Shown here in pieces: positions 1 through 12,922 of a stretch of DNA of 64,000 nucleotides; position 1 is the stretch's first letter; every line of letters starts with the position of its first letter. The notes under the pieces were generated by a model. That model was not told where the DNA came from. It saw only the letters and a program-made list of their open reading frames with translations, and did no database searches. This stretch comes from Hypholoma sublateritium FD-334 SS-4 (Eukaryota > Basidiomycota > Agaricomycetes > Agaricales > Strophariaceae). The translations under genes were made by a program, and so were the position numbers. The stretch lies in assembly GCA_000827495.1 (NCBI GenBank), contig KN817532.1, positions 191,388 through 255,387 of the forward strand. Reading direction: 5' to 3'.

Positions 1-912
1 CATGACCGCTTCACATAAAAAAAACTGAACTCGATATTCTTACCAAGTACGTGTAGTAGTAAGCGTATTGAACTATGCAGACTGGAGAAGAGCGCTCTGG
101 CCACGAACCTAGACGGTGTTGGGTGCCGTTAGTAATATCGCTGTTCGCTACTTTCGCTGAGGATAGAACGAGACGCGCTGCAAGCTACCTTCCGGAACAT
201 CAGCGTGGAAGATGAAATACAACGAGCTGAATCTCGCGGCCTAGATGGGCGGTGTGGCGGCGGTCGAGGTTGTACCCTTTTTTAAGGAGTTGCACCTATC
301 AGTAAAATGCCAGAAACATTTAATCACAACGCATTGGAACCGGCCCAATTAGTTGCAATTAAGTACCAATGCTCCAGAGTATCATAGCTGTACTAAAGGA
401 CTATCTTTATTACAACAATCTTACACGCTTTATATTCTATCCTAACGTTGTGCTATTCCTGTTTCATCGATGCCACTCGGCGGAGTACACAAGGCGTTTT
501 TGAATAACTTATCAAACTAAAAGCCCCAAAGTACCGTATTGCCAGCATTCTCAGCTGCGCAAATTCCTAATACGCGAAAGCACGCTTTTACAAAGGATAG
601 TGGATAGAGAGGCGAATATTTGACATCGGAGGAAGGGTAACAAATTGATACTGTATACGAGCGCCTGTGCGTTATGACTTGTGGACTTCCGTCAGCGGAC
701 GTGGGCCGATGATTTTGACCACCGAAATACTGGAATTGCAATCACCATCATTCGGCGGCATCGACGTCGACGGAGCGCTCTCCTTCCCCCGATGTGGAGT
801 CGCCCCTCGTGAAGCAGAAGCACAATAGATTGCTCTGCGCGAAGCATTTCCGCAAGATGATAATCCGTTCAATGACTCACTTAGATACACATTAGTGCAG
901 ATTGTTTGAACC

Positions 913-934
913 ATCACAGAAGGATCACAGAAGG
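913..934. repeat. Two exact 11-bp tandem units
   Basis: Two copies of ATCACAGAAGG overlap the stop codon region of the Tda3-like gene (minus strand), adding a few codons to its C terminus. Confidence 0.85.
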
Positions 935-2232
935 ATCAAGTTTCTTCAAGTTAGCGCTTGTGACCTTCCCGTCCATTATCAATTCCGTCAGAGCTTTCGC
1001 GCTTCCAGGCGCGTTTGATATTCCCTGGACTTCAATCAGCAATGGGGAGGGCGGAGACGCCGAGTAGATGAGGCGCGCACCCAGCATGTATGCCCTGTGC
1101 CAATATACAGGCCCTTTGCTATTTTTCGCGCCTCACCTACAATAGGACCGGCACCGGTGCTGACACTGGGGAGGTAGCACGCCTGGTGTTTCTCTACAGT
1201 GCCCGCACGCAGCTGGCGCGAAATACTCGCGACTTGCGCGTAGATCACGTCGCACGCCGCTGGGTCAACCACGACGTCGTCTACTGTCCGCGGCAGCGGC
1301 TCATCGTCGCCTGTGCCACAAGCATAGACTTCATTGTCGGGCCGGGCGTAGATCTCAGGAGAGGACGCAGAAGCAGGTCCCCTAATCTCGGTAAATAGAA
1401 CGTAGGGTGCGATTGCAATGTCATCCTTGGGGCGGATTGTGATACTGTGCGCACGTGTGGCGGCAATTGGGAGAGAGGGGACGATTGTGGGCGACCAGGC
1501 GCCCGCGGCGAGCACGACGTGCGTGGCGGATATGGTCGCTGTAACGCCAGTCGTCCCGTCCACATATTCTACCCCGGTAACGCGACCTTTATTCTGCAAT
1601 ATTGTCGTCGCGCGCCCGTGGATGTGTGTCACGCCACGCGCCTGAGCCAATTCGAACATACTCGTGGTGAACAGGTACGGGTGAACCTGCGCCGTGTCTC
1701 CAGAGCGCGCCATTGGCGTGTATGAGTCCGTGAGAGCCTCGCCAACCCAGTCCAGATCATGAGGGAGCCCGCTGGCACGCCGCTTCGTCGGCGACGCAGC
1801 GGGTTTCTGTCCGCCAGGCAGACCTAGTGTCTTCTCCAGACTCTTCCCCGTCGCAGCACCGTCCTGGGCTTCGGTGTCGAGCTCGATGAGATCCAAGGCT
1901 TCGCCACGGCCCTCCCAGCTCCCGCAGTTTACATAACGCCAGCCCCACCGCTCCGCGCCGCCGTGCTTTTCCGCAAGCTGGACGTGCTCGTCGAAAGAGA
2001 GGTTCACGATCTCCTTTGGGTAAGCCCAGCGCGCAACAAGCCCACCTGCCTTCCCAGATGCCCCCTGAGCAGGTCCATGAGCGGATGCTTCCAGGAGCGT
2101 AATCTTCAGGCCTGCAGCGGGTGGTCCAAGCTCGTCGGCCGTCCGAGGCCCCTGAATGTGCTGTGAGAGATAGTAAGCCGTTGTGCAGCCGATAATCCCT
2201 CCTCCAATTATTATGATTTCTTTCGTTTCCAT
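914..2232 (-). CDS. Tda3-like FAD-dependent oxidoreductase (DAO family)
   Basis: Exons 2232-1081 and 1024-914 join over a 56-bp GT-AG intron in phase 0; 420 aa. The N terminus has the Rossmann motif GGGIIG (residues 10-15), then GASGKAGGL (57-65), both typical of D-amino-acid-oxidase-type flavoproteins. The C-terminal FAD-contact motif GTGHTCWG is cut by the intron just after its Trp codon, so the unspliced frame runs into an unrelated tail. By family it should bind FAD and oxidise an amine or amino acid; yeast Tda3 is the nearest type I recognise, and the substrate is not known from sequence. The last codons are made from an 11-bp direct repeat (913-934). Divergently placed from the F-box gene at 2495, with 262 bp between the starts. 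Confidence 0.88.
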
Positions 2233-2494
2233 AAGATGTTGAGAAGCAGCAAGCGGGGAGTGGTGAAGAGGCGGGCGATAAGAAGAGCAAATAAAAGAAA
2301 AACAGGAAGGACTATTGAGAAATCGAACAAATCAAATAAACGGCCCGTCAACTGTTCACGCGTTCACGTGCCCTTTGATTTCGCTCAAGTCAACGTTGAG
2401 TCAACGGCAATTTCAACTTGGTTTCAATTTTCTATTCTCTCTTGGCGCCCGCAGCCGAAACCACCTCTGAAAACTTCTCCGATATCTCACTACG

Positions 2495-3855
2495 ATGTCC
2501 CTTTCAGAAGGAAGAAAATCACTACGCCATGATCTTCCAGTGGAAATTTATAGCTTGATTGTAGATGAAGTCCGCCTCGATGACTCTATCCTAACATCCA
2601 TGGCCCTCGTCTGCCAACTCTTACGTTCCCTGGCTCAGCCACACCTATTCCGCTCTGTTGTCATGGATTTCGGGAAAGAAAATCCGTGTAGGTCCAAGAC
2701 GAAGCTAGAAGATTTTCTCGAATTCTCCAAGGTATCCCCCCACCTCGCGGGCTATGTGCAGTCTTTAGAGTGGACCGTGGTGAACATCAACCGACTGAAC
2801 GAAAGTCTCATGGCCCAATTCCTTTTCAAATGCGGAAACATACGTACCTTTCGCTTCAAAATGATTGTTGGGCGCCATATGTGTGCAATAGATTGGCACG
2901 AACTAGATCCTCAACTGGCCGAAGCGATAAGCTGTGTCCTTAAATGTCCGAGCCTCCACCTTCTCGAACTCTGCATGTGGAAAAACTTCCCATTACAGAA
3001 TCTACGCTCGGCCAGAAACCTCAAGCATCTTGTCATTGACGGTGTCAATGAACATCCGGCAGATCCCCATCTACTTCTCCAGCCCACCACCCGTCGCAAA
3101 ACAGCTTCATTGCGACTGAAGAACCTCCACTTGGGTCGGTACTCGAAGTACGTTGTAGATGCGCTTGTCGATTCCCATCCTCCATTCACCAGACCCACTG
3201 TAAACCTTTCCCGCCTCCGCATGCTCTCGTTGACATGGCACGAAATGTCGGATATCCATGCCACTTACAAACTCATGAGCGAAGCTACGCGTGTGCGGGT
3301 CTTGGAAATGAGAGGTAAAATTAAATCATATGTTCAGCAATTATGATTATACGCTGAACAACGCCTCAATCAGTCGCTTCAGATGCAGATATCAGAATTT
3401 TTGGTCTTTCACGCGCAATCTTACGAGGATCTTGCCGAACCCTTCGCAAGTTGACTGTATACTTACCGCGGCCAGGCGATTTCGATCCTACTGAAACCTT
3501 ACTCGACATCCTTGAAGAACTACGCTGTCTTGGTAACAAAACAAACAAGTTGCACACCCTTGAGATCAAGCACAGAAATTACCACGCATTGCTCTTTGAC
3601 TCCAGTTTTCTCCCCTTGTACCATGAACTTGACACTCTGCTGGCCTCGGCATTCCCATCCTTACGCACTTTCCGGATACGAACTATATCGCTGGTGGACA
3701 ACCGTAAGGAACAAGAGATATGTCTAACCCCATCCTTTCAAGAACAATTGAGAAGTATGATGGAGTCCTGTTTTCCGAAATACATTGCAGTGGACGAATC
3801 AAACATCGAATTTTCGCTGAAGACCGAAAATCGTCGGTATAGATACGAAGAGTAA
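2495..3855 (+). CDS. F-box protein
   Basis: Exons 2495-3314 and 3374-3855 (59-bp intron, phase 1) give 433 aa. Residues about 13-55 form a degenerate F-box: LPVEIYSLIVDEV, then a hydrophobic helix and LRSLAQPHLFRSV, the usual basidiomycete pattern. The rest is Leu-rich without clear repeats, as in many fungal F-box proteins. By family it would be an SCF ubiquitin-ligase adaptor binding Skp1 through the N terminus; the target is unknown. The second exon continues the Leu-rich pattern (LRTLRKLTVY region), supporting the join. These genes form large, fast-evolving families in agaricomycetes. A second F-box gene lies at 9294. Confidence 0.75.
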
Positions 3856-4305
3856 TGATAATTCAGTGCTTCGTTCTGTATCAAATATGTATATATGTAT
3901 TCGTACATCTGAAATGATACATATGAGAGATTCAAATAGAAGTATAATGAGCATCCCTAGTGATCAGTAGTAGTATAAGATACTACGTTTGAATGCAACT
4001 TGAATGAACCAAAATTTTGGCTTGCAAACCTTACAGCTTACAGTTCCGTACTGTATCCACTGATAATGAGAATGTGCCGCTCAGGGCCGTGTCACTTTCT
4101 TCAGGGGAGCTTCCTCGGCTTTCCTAATAATTGGCGTCGAGTCCCAAGTAAAATATGTCGTTCGGAGTCGGGAGACGAGTTCACGGCGACGTCACGAGAG
4201 TGTGCGGCGGAAAATGCCGTCGAAAACGTTTGCCGAGGGCAGTCCCAACTTGACCACCACATTCTGGCTTACGCAGCACGCTCCAAAGTGACAACACTCC
4301 TTAAC

Positions 4306-7112
4306 ATGAGAACAGAATCGGTTCTCCCTTTGGCTGGGCCTTCGAGGCATCAGAACGCGAAAAAAGGAAAGAAGGAGGCCAAGCCCGTCGCTCGCACATC
4401 CAAAATCAAAAAGTTAACCGAAAAACAGAAAATTGAAGCGCTAGAGCGAAATGCATTGGAATATGTCTGTTGAAACTACAAGATAATATCGTACTGTCCT
4501 CTGATACTAGTCTTTAGGCTGCTCCAGAGGATCTCAAGCACTTTGCCGATCTCCCAATATCTGAGCCCACCAAAAGAGGTCAGGAAAACTTTCGAACATA
4601 GGAACGATGATTAAAGGTGTTATTTCTAGGGATGAAGAAGGCGTTTTTCGTGGATATGACAGAAATTCAACGAACAAGTATCCCGGTCTCGCTGAAGGGA
4701 AAAGATGTCTTGGGCGCGGCGCGGACGGGCAGCGGAAAAACTCTTGCATTCCTCGTTCCTGTTCTCGAAATCCTATACAGACGACGGTGGAGTGCTGCAG
4801 ATGGATTGGCTGCTCTGATTGTTTCGCCAACACGAGAACTGGTGCGTTCCTTGGCTGAAACTCAAAGGAAATGATTGACTTGAATACAGGCCGTTCAAAT
4901 TTTTGACGTGCTGCGCTCAATAGGTGGATACCACTCATTCTCGGCGGGACTTGTCATTGGCGGAAAAAGCCTGAAGGATGAGAGCGACAGACTTTCGCGT
5001 ATGAATATCCTTGTCGCAACGCCGGGACGGCTTTTGCAGCATATGGACCAAACCTTTGGGTTCGACGCTGGAAATCTCCAAATTCTGGGTGCGTTCATCT
5101 TTCAATCCTGGTATGTTTGCTAATAATTTCTTCACAGTCCTCGACGAAGCTGATCGAATCCTCGACATGGGCTTCCAGAAGACACTCACCGCACTCCTTG
5201 GCCACCTGCCTAAGTCACGCCAGACCCTCCTTTTCTCTGCCACCCAAACCGATTCCGTCTCCGATCTTGCCCGCCTCTCTCTGAAAACCCCCGTCCAGAT
5301 CGGCACCAAAGGCAGCGAGAGCACAGTCTCGCGTATGCCGGCCAACCTGGAACAGCATTATCTCGTAGTCGAGCTTGACAAAAAGCTCGACGTGCTATGG
5401 AGTTTCATCAAAACGCATTTGCAGACGAAGATCATCGTGTTCATGTCGAGCTGCAAGCAGGTGCGGTTCGTGTTCGAGACGTTCTGCAAAATGCACCCGG
5501 GTATGCCGCTGCTCAATCTGCACGGGAAGCAGAAGCAATCAGCGCGGCTGACGATGTACCAGAAGTTCACGTCGATGTCGCATGCTGTGCTGTTTGCGAC
5601 AGATATCGCTGCTCGCGGACTGGACTTTCCATCCATCGACTGGGTCATCCAGTTAGATGCACCTGAGGATGCCGATACCTATATCCACCGCGTTGGCCGG
5701 ACGGCGCGGTATGAGAGCAAGGGGAAAAGTCTACTCTTCCTACTGCCCAGTGAAGAGGAGGGCATGGTCGCCGCGTTGAAGAAGAAGGATATCGAGGTTG
5801 CCAAGATAAAAAATCGCGCGAGCAAAACGCAGAATATCCAGAACCAGCTGCAGAATCTCGCATTTCAGGAGCCGGAGATCAAATACCTGGGTCAGCGGGT
5901 AAGTGCATATCGCTGCGAGCTTTCCCTACAACACACTTAAAAGTGACATCATTCTAGGCATTCGTGTCATACGTCCGCTCTATCTACCTCCACAAGGACA
6001 AGTCAATATTCAATGTGGATGAGCTGCCTGTCGACCGGTTCGCTGAATCGCTTGGTCTTCCTGGAACGCCGAAAATCAAGTTCCTCAGCAAGGCCGCTGT
6101 CAAACAACGGAAAAATGCATCCCGGGCAGTGGAAGCTGCGCAGGCAGATGCCGAGAACCACGATGACGACGAAGGCTCGAGTGGAGCGTCCGACGATGAA
6201 GACGACGAGACATCAACTTCTTCAGATGAGGAGGAACAAAAAGATACCGTCACAGAGCCGTCAAAACCGGCCAAGGTTAGTCTTACAGCTCTGTACTGGG
6301 CAAGTAATTGTTGACCGTTCTTATCAGGGCGAAGTTGTGCGCACAAAATACGATCGCATGTTCGAACGCAAAAACCAAAATGTTCTCTCTGAGCACTATT
6401 CTAAGCTCATCGAACACGACCCCGCGACGCTTGCAGATGATGATGACGACTTCATCGTGCTCAAGCGTGCAGACCACGACCTCCCTGGGGACCTCGCCCC
6501 TCTCGATGACAGTGACTTATCCCGACGCAAGCTCAAGCTCAGCCGCGTAAAGCAGATGATCATCAAAAACGGCGTCGCCACCAAGACAATATTTGACGAC
6601 GAGGGTAACGCGCACAATGTATACGAGATGGCCGACCCAGATGCGTGGTATGAGGCCAAGGGCGGACTGGCGGGCGCTAAGCAGGAGGGGCAGATGTTCG
6701 CCGCGCAGGAGGGGACGAAGATGCGCGTAGCGGACGTGGTGGATAGGGAGGAAGCCAAGGCCAAGAAGCAGGAGAAGAAGAGGAAGAGGAAGGAGAAGGA
6801 GAAAGCTGTACGTCTTCTTCATCTAGATCCTGCTTCTGCTTCTGTCAAAGAGATCGTGTTACTCAAATATTGTGTGCTTTTCAGCGTGACGAGCAGCCCG
6901 CGGGGGCGGTCTTTGAGGCTGCCTCTGACGACGATGGCTATGTCTCGCCTGAGTTCGACCTACCCGAGCAGGCATCCGACGAAGACGAATTTGACGCACC
7001 ACCGCCTTCCAAGCGTGGCAAATTCAGCCCTAAGGATGCTTCATCGCAACCTTCGAATACGGGCCTGGACGACGAAGAGGAATTGGCGCTGCGACTGCTG
7101 GGCAGACGATGA
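4306..7112 (+). CDS. DBP4: ATP-dependent RNA helicase DBP4 (DEAD-box, DDX10/HCA4 type)
   Basis: Eight exons: 4306-4464, 4518-4578, 4630-4841, 4890-5088, 5138-5898, 5958-6275, 6328-6807, 6885-7112; 805 aa. Helicase core motifs are all present: Q-motif region near residues 75-90, ARTGSGKT (about 104-111), PTREL, TPGR, DEAD (213-216), SAT, and HRVGRTAR. A long charged C-terminal tail with acidic Ser/Asp/Glu runs and a KK(R/K)-rich stretch matches Dbp4. The FVSYVRS segment after the core is also typical. Dbp4 unwinds U14 snoRNA from pre-rRNA during 18S processing in the nucleolus. The start is the first Met in frame before a basic stretch; an in-frame extension upstream exists but lacks another convincing start. 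Together with RPF2 it gives the region two ribosome-assembly genes. Confidence 0.95.
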
Positions 7113-8043
7113 GTTAGAACAGGGGCAATAGTGTATTTGCTGCTATCTAAGCTTCTCTCTGCGTGAGCGTTCTCTTGCATCTTTTAGATTTCTTCTGTTC
7201 GAAATTACCTGAAGGTTAAGCGGTGCCAGCACTGTTATTTCGCCCTTGGCGTCAAGCGCTCGTTAATGGTACGCGGTGGGGTTTAGCACCAATTCACAAG
7301 GAGTCTGTTTTTAGATCGGAGATAACCACAAGCCGACAGCGTCTGAGCGGACTTGCGCCACCTTGATCTCATCTCTCGACGAGGTGCACGAGTTTCCGGT
7401 GGAATCTACTCATGAAATTCGTTTTCGTGCACGGAAGAGATTGAAAGGTATTTTCAAGTAGTCGAGACGGGCTAAACTACTCTTTGGAAGCGGTCTAAAG
7501 AAGGTCGCCCCGAGCATGCAACATTACACAATCAAGGCAGACTATTCATGCACGAATATGCCATTGAATGCCATTCCAAAGTTTATCCAAGGATTTGATA
7601 AATTCCAATATGCACAAATGTGGACAGCTGGCCTTGAATGTAATGGGCGTGGACATGCATGCTGTGTTGGAGGACTATGTATATTTGCAGTCATCCTGTC
7701 CAACCTCCAAGCTTGCCCTCGTTTCGTGTTCGGCTCCCTTTAATCTATATGCTCCCCTTCGAATAGCGACGTCTTTTCGGAATCTTGACTTTTTCATCGG
7801 GCTGCTTGCGTTACTACTTTAACGTTCTTTGATCAAGACCGCGCGACCTCTGGCATCCGGAACTGGGTGGTCCATCTATAAGAACATCGGTCGTTCGGTG
7901 AGTGTGAATCATTCAACCGATGTTGTTCTGCTCCGACGTGCTCATTCTCTCAACTGAAACAGTGCACTCCGCATCCACAAAGCTATAAATCGAAGGAGTC
8001 GTTGGCACGGCAATCCTTTCACTGCACACTCGCAAACACTCCC
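7113..8043. other. Intergenic region
   Basis: No coding region recognised. Short open frames are present but none has a signal, domain or splice logic. A TATA-like element (TATAAAT, 7984-7990) sits about 55 bp before the start of the small spliced gene at 8044 and is probably its core promoter. Confidence 0.5.
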
Positions 8044-8416
8044 ATGTCACATTATCCATTTCGACATTCGACCTACTGGACGGGAGGCGATCCCGTGTAC
8101 ACCTCCGAGCTTCCGGTGAGCAGTGAATGAGATCTGATAAACCGTAATGCATTCTCATATCCGCACCTTAGCCTATGAATAGTGCGGAGGACATTCTGCA
8201 GGACGTCTTCATGCGAGATAGGAATACAATACACGCAGCCAGACCAGGAAAACTCCAAGGGCTGAAAAATCTGATGAGGGCAGTCGGCGTAAGTTTTTGC
8301 CTCGACTTTAGCACGATGAGTTGCTGACTATGGAGACTGATAATCAGAATTGGAGGAGAGACCGTGTCCACTCCAGCTTGCTTATGCTTTCGCGTACCAT
8401 GCGGAAAGGGTTTTGA
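8044..8416 (+). CDS. Small spliced gene, 85-aa unknown protein
   Basis: Exons 8044-8115, 8172-8288 and 8348-8416 join through two introns of 56 and 59 bp, both phase 0 with GT(G/A)AG-type donors and TAG/CAG acceptors. The spliced frame has no stop over 85 codons, whereas each intron contains stops. A TATA box lies about 55 bp upstream of the ATG. The product has no signal peptide or membrane segment. It is mixed charged with a basic C-terminal third (RRDRVHSSLLMLSRTMRKGF). I do not recognise the family. The agreement of TATA, start, two in-phase introns of typical length and stop makes a real gene likely, but chance cannot be excluded for so short a frame. Confidence 0.5.
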
Positions 8417-9293
8417 TACGATGGTCGAGTTGCTTTCTGGATGCATGATCTTGGCTAAGCACCGCAGAGTGCTCACACATTCGCTTGTAATTTCCACTCA
8501 CTGTACATCCTCATAAAGAACGGACTTCATCCGTAAACGTAACATTATAATGTGTACTGGTGCTATTCGCTCATTGATATCTTGGACACTCCTTCAATTA
8601 GAATTACTTCTTCGCTTGAAATCAATGTAAATACCTTGGGCTCTCTTTTTTGCAATCATATTTGAACCTGAAATACAAGTTGTCTTTGCTCTCGAAACCG
8701 CCTAGTTGGCAATGTGTTGGTCGACATAAGTAGATGACAGATGGAGCGAGGAGGCGGATGAAATAAGCTCAGTCACAGATCATAGAGCAACTTTGTTCAA
8801 GTGGAAGACGACTACAAGATTGAATATGGAGGCTAGACTGTGATTGAGCTTAGAGGACTGTTGCTTGACTGTTGCGGTTGAAGATGAGAAAACACCTTCC
8901 CAGTCAGTCCGGCCCGAGGTTCTGCCGTAAGCGGCAGAGGACTGCATCAGCCGTACGCGTAAACCTTCGCTTTGCCTTCGCTGGCCCACTGGCACGTCAC
9001 TTTCAACCACTAAGTACTAGTCCGGGTGCTTTGATGCTCATACACATGGGCTTTCCTGCAGATCCGCATGGCTACAGAATGTGACTGAGCACGGTACCAG
9101 AGGGTACCAGCCTGCATCTACGCCTAAATCCCCCTAGGCTTCGCCGACGCCAAACCAAGAAATCGGCTTATCCTTCTCTATAAATGTGCTACTTCAATTT
9201 CCATAATGGCGCACCTCCATTACATCCCTCCGCATCGTGGTTGATTTATACACCCAATCAACTCCTGTGCCCCAGACTGTTGTCTTTCCGACC
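8417..9293. other. Intergenic region
   Basis: No gene or RNA recognised. The last 100 bp before 9294 presumably hold the promoter of the large F-box gene; a TATA-like run is seen near 9178-9184. Confidence 0.45.
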
Positions 9294-11667
9294 ATGTCCT
9301 TTCCCCCGGCGTGTTTTGGAGATGCCACAGACAGCACAAACACACAAGGCCACAAGGATTCGAGACAGCTCGTAAAGGCAAAGTACTGCTATCCAGGCGA
9401 GGATACTACGTCGTCGAACAAGATTTTCTTGTCGCTCTATGAAGAAGAACAGGCTTTCGAGGAGCCTGGATGGCCAGAGGACCATGAACTGAGTGGAGTC
9501 GACGCTATGGAGTTTTGCACCGAAACGAGGTGTGAGACGACCTATCGCCCTACAATCTACTTTGTTTCAAGGATATTCGACTCTATCAAGGGTTTTCACA
9601 AGGTCGTTACATTTGCTGTTGCAGACGTGTGGTACTAAATACTTCTCGATTCAGGGATATCTTGATCTTTCAGGCCGCCATCCTGAAGTGAGTGCCGATC
9701 TCGTATTTCTTGGCATTTTGAGGTGATATATCCGCAAATATAGAGATATTATCAACTACAGAGCCAGTGGAATCGATTCCTCTGGGGCCTACTGAGACTA
9801 GACTCGGCGGTTGAACCCCCTGAATACTTAGACCTTTTGGGTAACGTACTTCGTTCGCCTCGGATGATGCAATCTAAAACCATATTATCGCCGACAGGTG
9901 TCGTCCATGCTCGACAAGAACGGTGGCGTCGTTTCCTGACCAAGTGGCGACTCCCCGAGTCTACGTCCTACAACCAGCTTATACAATGCGCCCGTACGTA
10001 GCTAAACAGTTTCGTCCCCAACACATCTAATATCCTTTGTGCAGAAAGCGTACTTCGAGAACTTAAACAGTACCCCATGCCTCTGTTCCAAATGACGCGC
10101 CTCACCGGCCTTCCTTCAGAGATATTGGATAACATCATGGGTTTGGCGAACCCAGATCAGGCGCAGGCACTTTCAAACACTTGTCACCGCTTGAACAACA
10201 TCGGGCAGAGGCACATCTTTGCGGTACTTCCTAAAATTTGTATACTGGGCGTACTTGTGAACCTAATTGCTCTTACAGACCTGGCCCATGAAATTTCGTG
10301 TCCCGCCTTATGTTAGCCCTTTCAACGTGGAATACTCTTCCTTCGATCTCCCAACCTTGGCCAATTTCTCACGGAAAGACTTCGAACGAAACGCCCAGTA
10401 TATTCTGCGGTCACCGCACATCGCCCACCATGTCAAGAGGTTGATCCTCTCCGACGAGTGGTGCGTGAACCGCCGAGCGCACCCCCACGAAAACAATCCT
10501 TTCGCCTTGGGAGTGAATTTTTATGCCTCCATCACTCGAATCTTTGCCACTGTGTTGCGGGCTGCAACGAATGTGACAGAACTTGTCCTCTACAATTTGG
10601 AAGTCAACGTCGATTTAATTCGAAAGATAGGCGATAATCACAGCCTCCACACCGTCGAGTTTCACTCATGCCACATACCACGAATGGTGCGCAGACGGCT
10701 GACGTCGGACCCCAACCTCATTTGCCCACGTATCGCCAATCTGCGAATTTATGTGGACTCGAGCTTCGCAGAAACGCATACTCAGTGGTACACCATTCTC
10801 CTCTGCCCGCACGCCCGCACACTCTCAGTTATCCAATCTGGCGTGGGTCCCTTCCCCGCCCCCGACGCTTTGTTTTGGTTACACAGCCGTTTCAATAGCC
10901 TTGAGCGGCTGGTGCTTGACAATATCGACGCGCCCGATCTCGCGGAGTTGGTCAAGCTGTTCAGGCGCAGTGCATCGGCGAGCGCACATATGACGCATCT
11001 CAAATTACACATGGACTGGGGCATCTCCGATGCGGAAGCGCTCTCTCTCCTGTTGGTCTTGAACGCAGCCCCGCTAGAGGTGCTCGTGCTTGAGGGCCTC
11101 GCAGAGGCCGAATCCGCCCTCTTTGAGCAGATTGCGTACCAGTACCCCGCCCTGCTCTCGTTGACGGTCGTCCGCCGGCAGAACAGCAGCCAGCACCATA
11201 ACAAGTTCGCGACGTGGCCGCACGCGTCGTGGGAGTACGCTCCATGCTTCCGGCGCTTCCGTGCGCTGCGTCACTTCTGCTGGAACTTCCGCACGGAGTA
11301 CTGGGACGCGACGCCCAGCGCGCTGCTCGCGTTCGAGGCCAACTTTGCATTGCCTGCGGTGGCAGTGCCATACAGACCTGGGCCTGTCGAGATTGACCTG
11401 ACGGACGGGGCGCCGCCGTACTTCCTCGACACGCATTGGATGGCGCTCCCGTTCGCGGCGCACTGCCCGACTTTGCAGTCCTTCTCGCTGATGGACCGCA
11501 CAGTAGATATGATGTGCAAGATCGCGCGCCACCCGACGACGGGCGAGACCAACCTGGCACCGAAGTATCACCCAACGCATTCGTTCGTTTCCTGGAATAC
11601 GCAACAGTGGAATACCGCAGGAGCGCATTGGCCACCGCTGTTACCGAAGATTAGGGTTGGCCATTGA
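9294..11667 (+). CDS. Large F-box protein with extended N terminus
   Basis: Five exons: 9294-9529, 9625-9687, 9764-9993, 10045-10223, 10279-11667; 698 aa. The F-box is internal (about residues 190-235): LTGLPSEILDNIMG then LSNTCHRLNNIGQRHIFA. The long last exon encodes a Leu-rich region of about 460 aa without regular repeats. The N-terminal 180 residues contain a Trp-rich segment (QWNRFLWGLLR and RWRRFLTKWRLPE). Exon 2 needs an acceptor at 9623-9624 and exon 3 the second of two overlapping AGs (9762-9763) to keep frame; these two junctions are the least certain. By family it is an SCF adaptor; the partner is unknown. The last exon becomes GC-rich from about 11.2 kb. Confidence 0.72.
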
Positions 11668-11940
11668 CTTTGGTGTTGCGACAGTTGACTTTCTGGAGTC
11701 GCTGATTGTACGCGCGATTGATGATATGTTACGGACTGACGAACTCACCGAAATCAGCTACTAGCGCACATATCAGAGCCCACAAAACTGACTGATCACT
11801 GCTAGTATGATTGATGGATATCTAATGACTAATGGGAATATTTGAAAGTTTAATAAGAGTCGACGAAGATTCAATCAAGCTGTCAGAGCTGGCCTCTCCC
11901 CATTCACAGCCTCTGCGCCGGCCCACGCTAGAGACTGAAA

Positions 11941-12586
11941 ATGAAGATTGCACTTCCCCTCTCGCTGATACCCCTTCTTGTAACATGTCTTGCGTCATTC
12001 ACGTTGGCTTATCCAGTCGTCCTTCCTGACTTCAGAGCGATTCTTACGGTAAAAGTCGTTCTAACTTCTATACCATGATGCCGGTGCACACCAATCATTT
12101 TACTCTTCACATATTCAGTCTCAGGGACCCATCGAGTCGAGTAATGCACGCTCAGTCTTTCACCCCCAATCCGATAGCATTCCCGTTCTTGAGGCACGCG
12201 GCCCCGTTAAAGAGTGGTTCCGAAAGCCCGGAGCGTAAGTGCCAATGAGGCCCATCGCATAGGTGCTGAGTATTCTGTTTCCCAGTAAGATACTCAAGAA
12301 ATTTAATCCTGCCAACCTTTTCAAATCAAAACCGAAGCATCACTCAGAGGCTGATTTTGACAGGGAGGCGTTTGGTGGACGACCAGCACGGCCGAAAGCA
12401 GAAGAAAAACAGCAGGCGGTGGCCCACAACTATGTAAAACCTCTTCCTCCGTTGCCCCCGCATTCTCCTCCTCCTTCTCTTTACCCTGAATATATTCAGC
12501 CTCTCCTCAAACCACCCGCAGAGAAAAAGGGTCCGAGGCCGTTACCAGGTCCACCAGTGGCTCGGGAGTCGGTAGATAGATTCTAG
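11941..12586 (+). CDS. Small secreted proline-rich protein
   Basis: Exons 11941-12048, 12119-12234 and 12286-12586 give 174 aa. The first 23 residues form a clear signal peptide (MKIALPLSLIPLLVTCLASF start, cleavage near TLA-YPV). The mature protein has a Ser/Pro region, a basic Lys-rich stretch (KILKKFNPANLFKSKPKHH) and a C-terminal proline-rich part with PLPPLPPHSPPP and PRPLPGPP. No cysteines occur in the mature part apart from none that I can pair. No enzyme domain is visible. Secreted cell-wall-associated or effector-like role is inference only. Introns are 70 and 51 bp. Confidence 0.7.
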
Positions 12587-12922
12587 CCATGGACCAGAAA
12601 TTGCAAAGAAATTAGCCAGAAAAAGTTGTAGGCTGTTGGAGCACGGTGAAATGGGACAATAAAATCGATCTAGCTTTCCTTGTTTCTTCCGATTCGACGA
12701 GTTGATGTAAAACTGGCGGCGTGGGGGCATGATCAAGTTGAAAAGCGCCTGGCATGCGCTCAGCCTGCCAGACTCCAGTGAGTGACCTGCGATCGAAGGC
12801 TGTTTGCCACTGTTAGAAGCAAACGCTGTTGACATCAGTTCATTACAACTGAAGCTTTTTCGTTACTTACAACTAAATTTAAACGCGTAGTCTGATATTT
12901 TTCCCTCATACTTACATTTCCC

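Noticed and set aside
1757..2290. 177-codon frame on the minus strand.
   Set aside because: It is a shadow of the Tda3-like coding exon in another frame.
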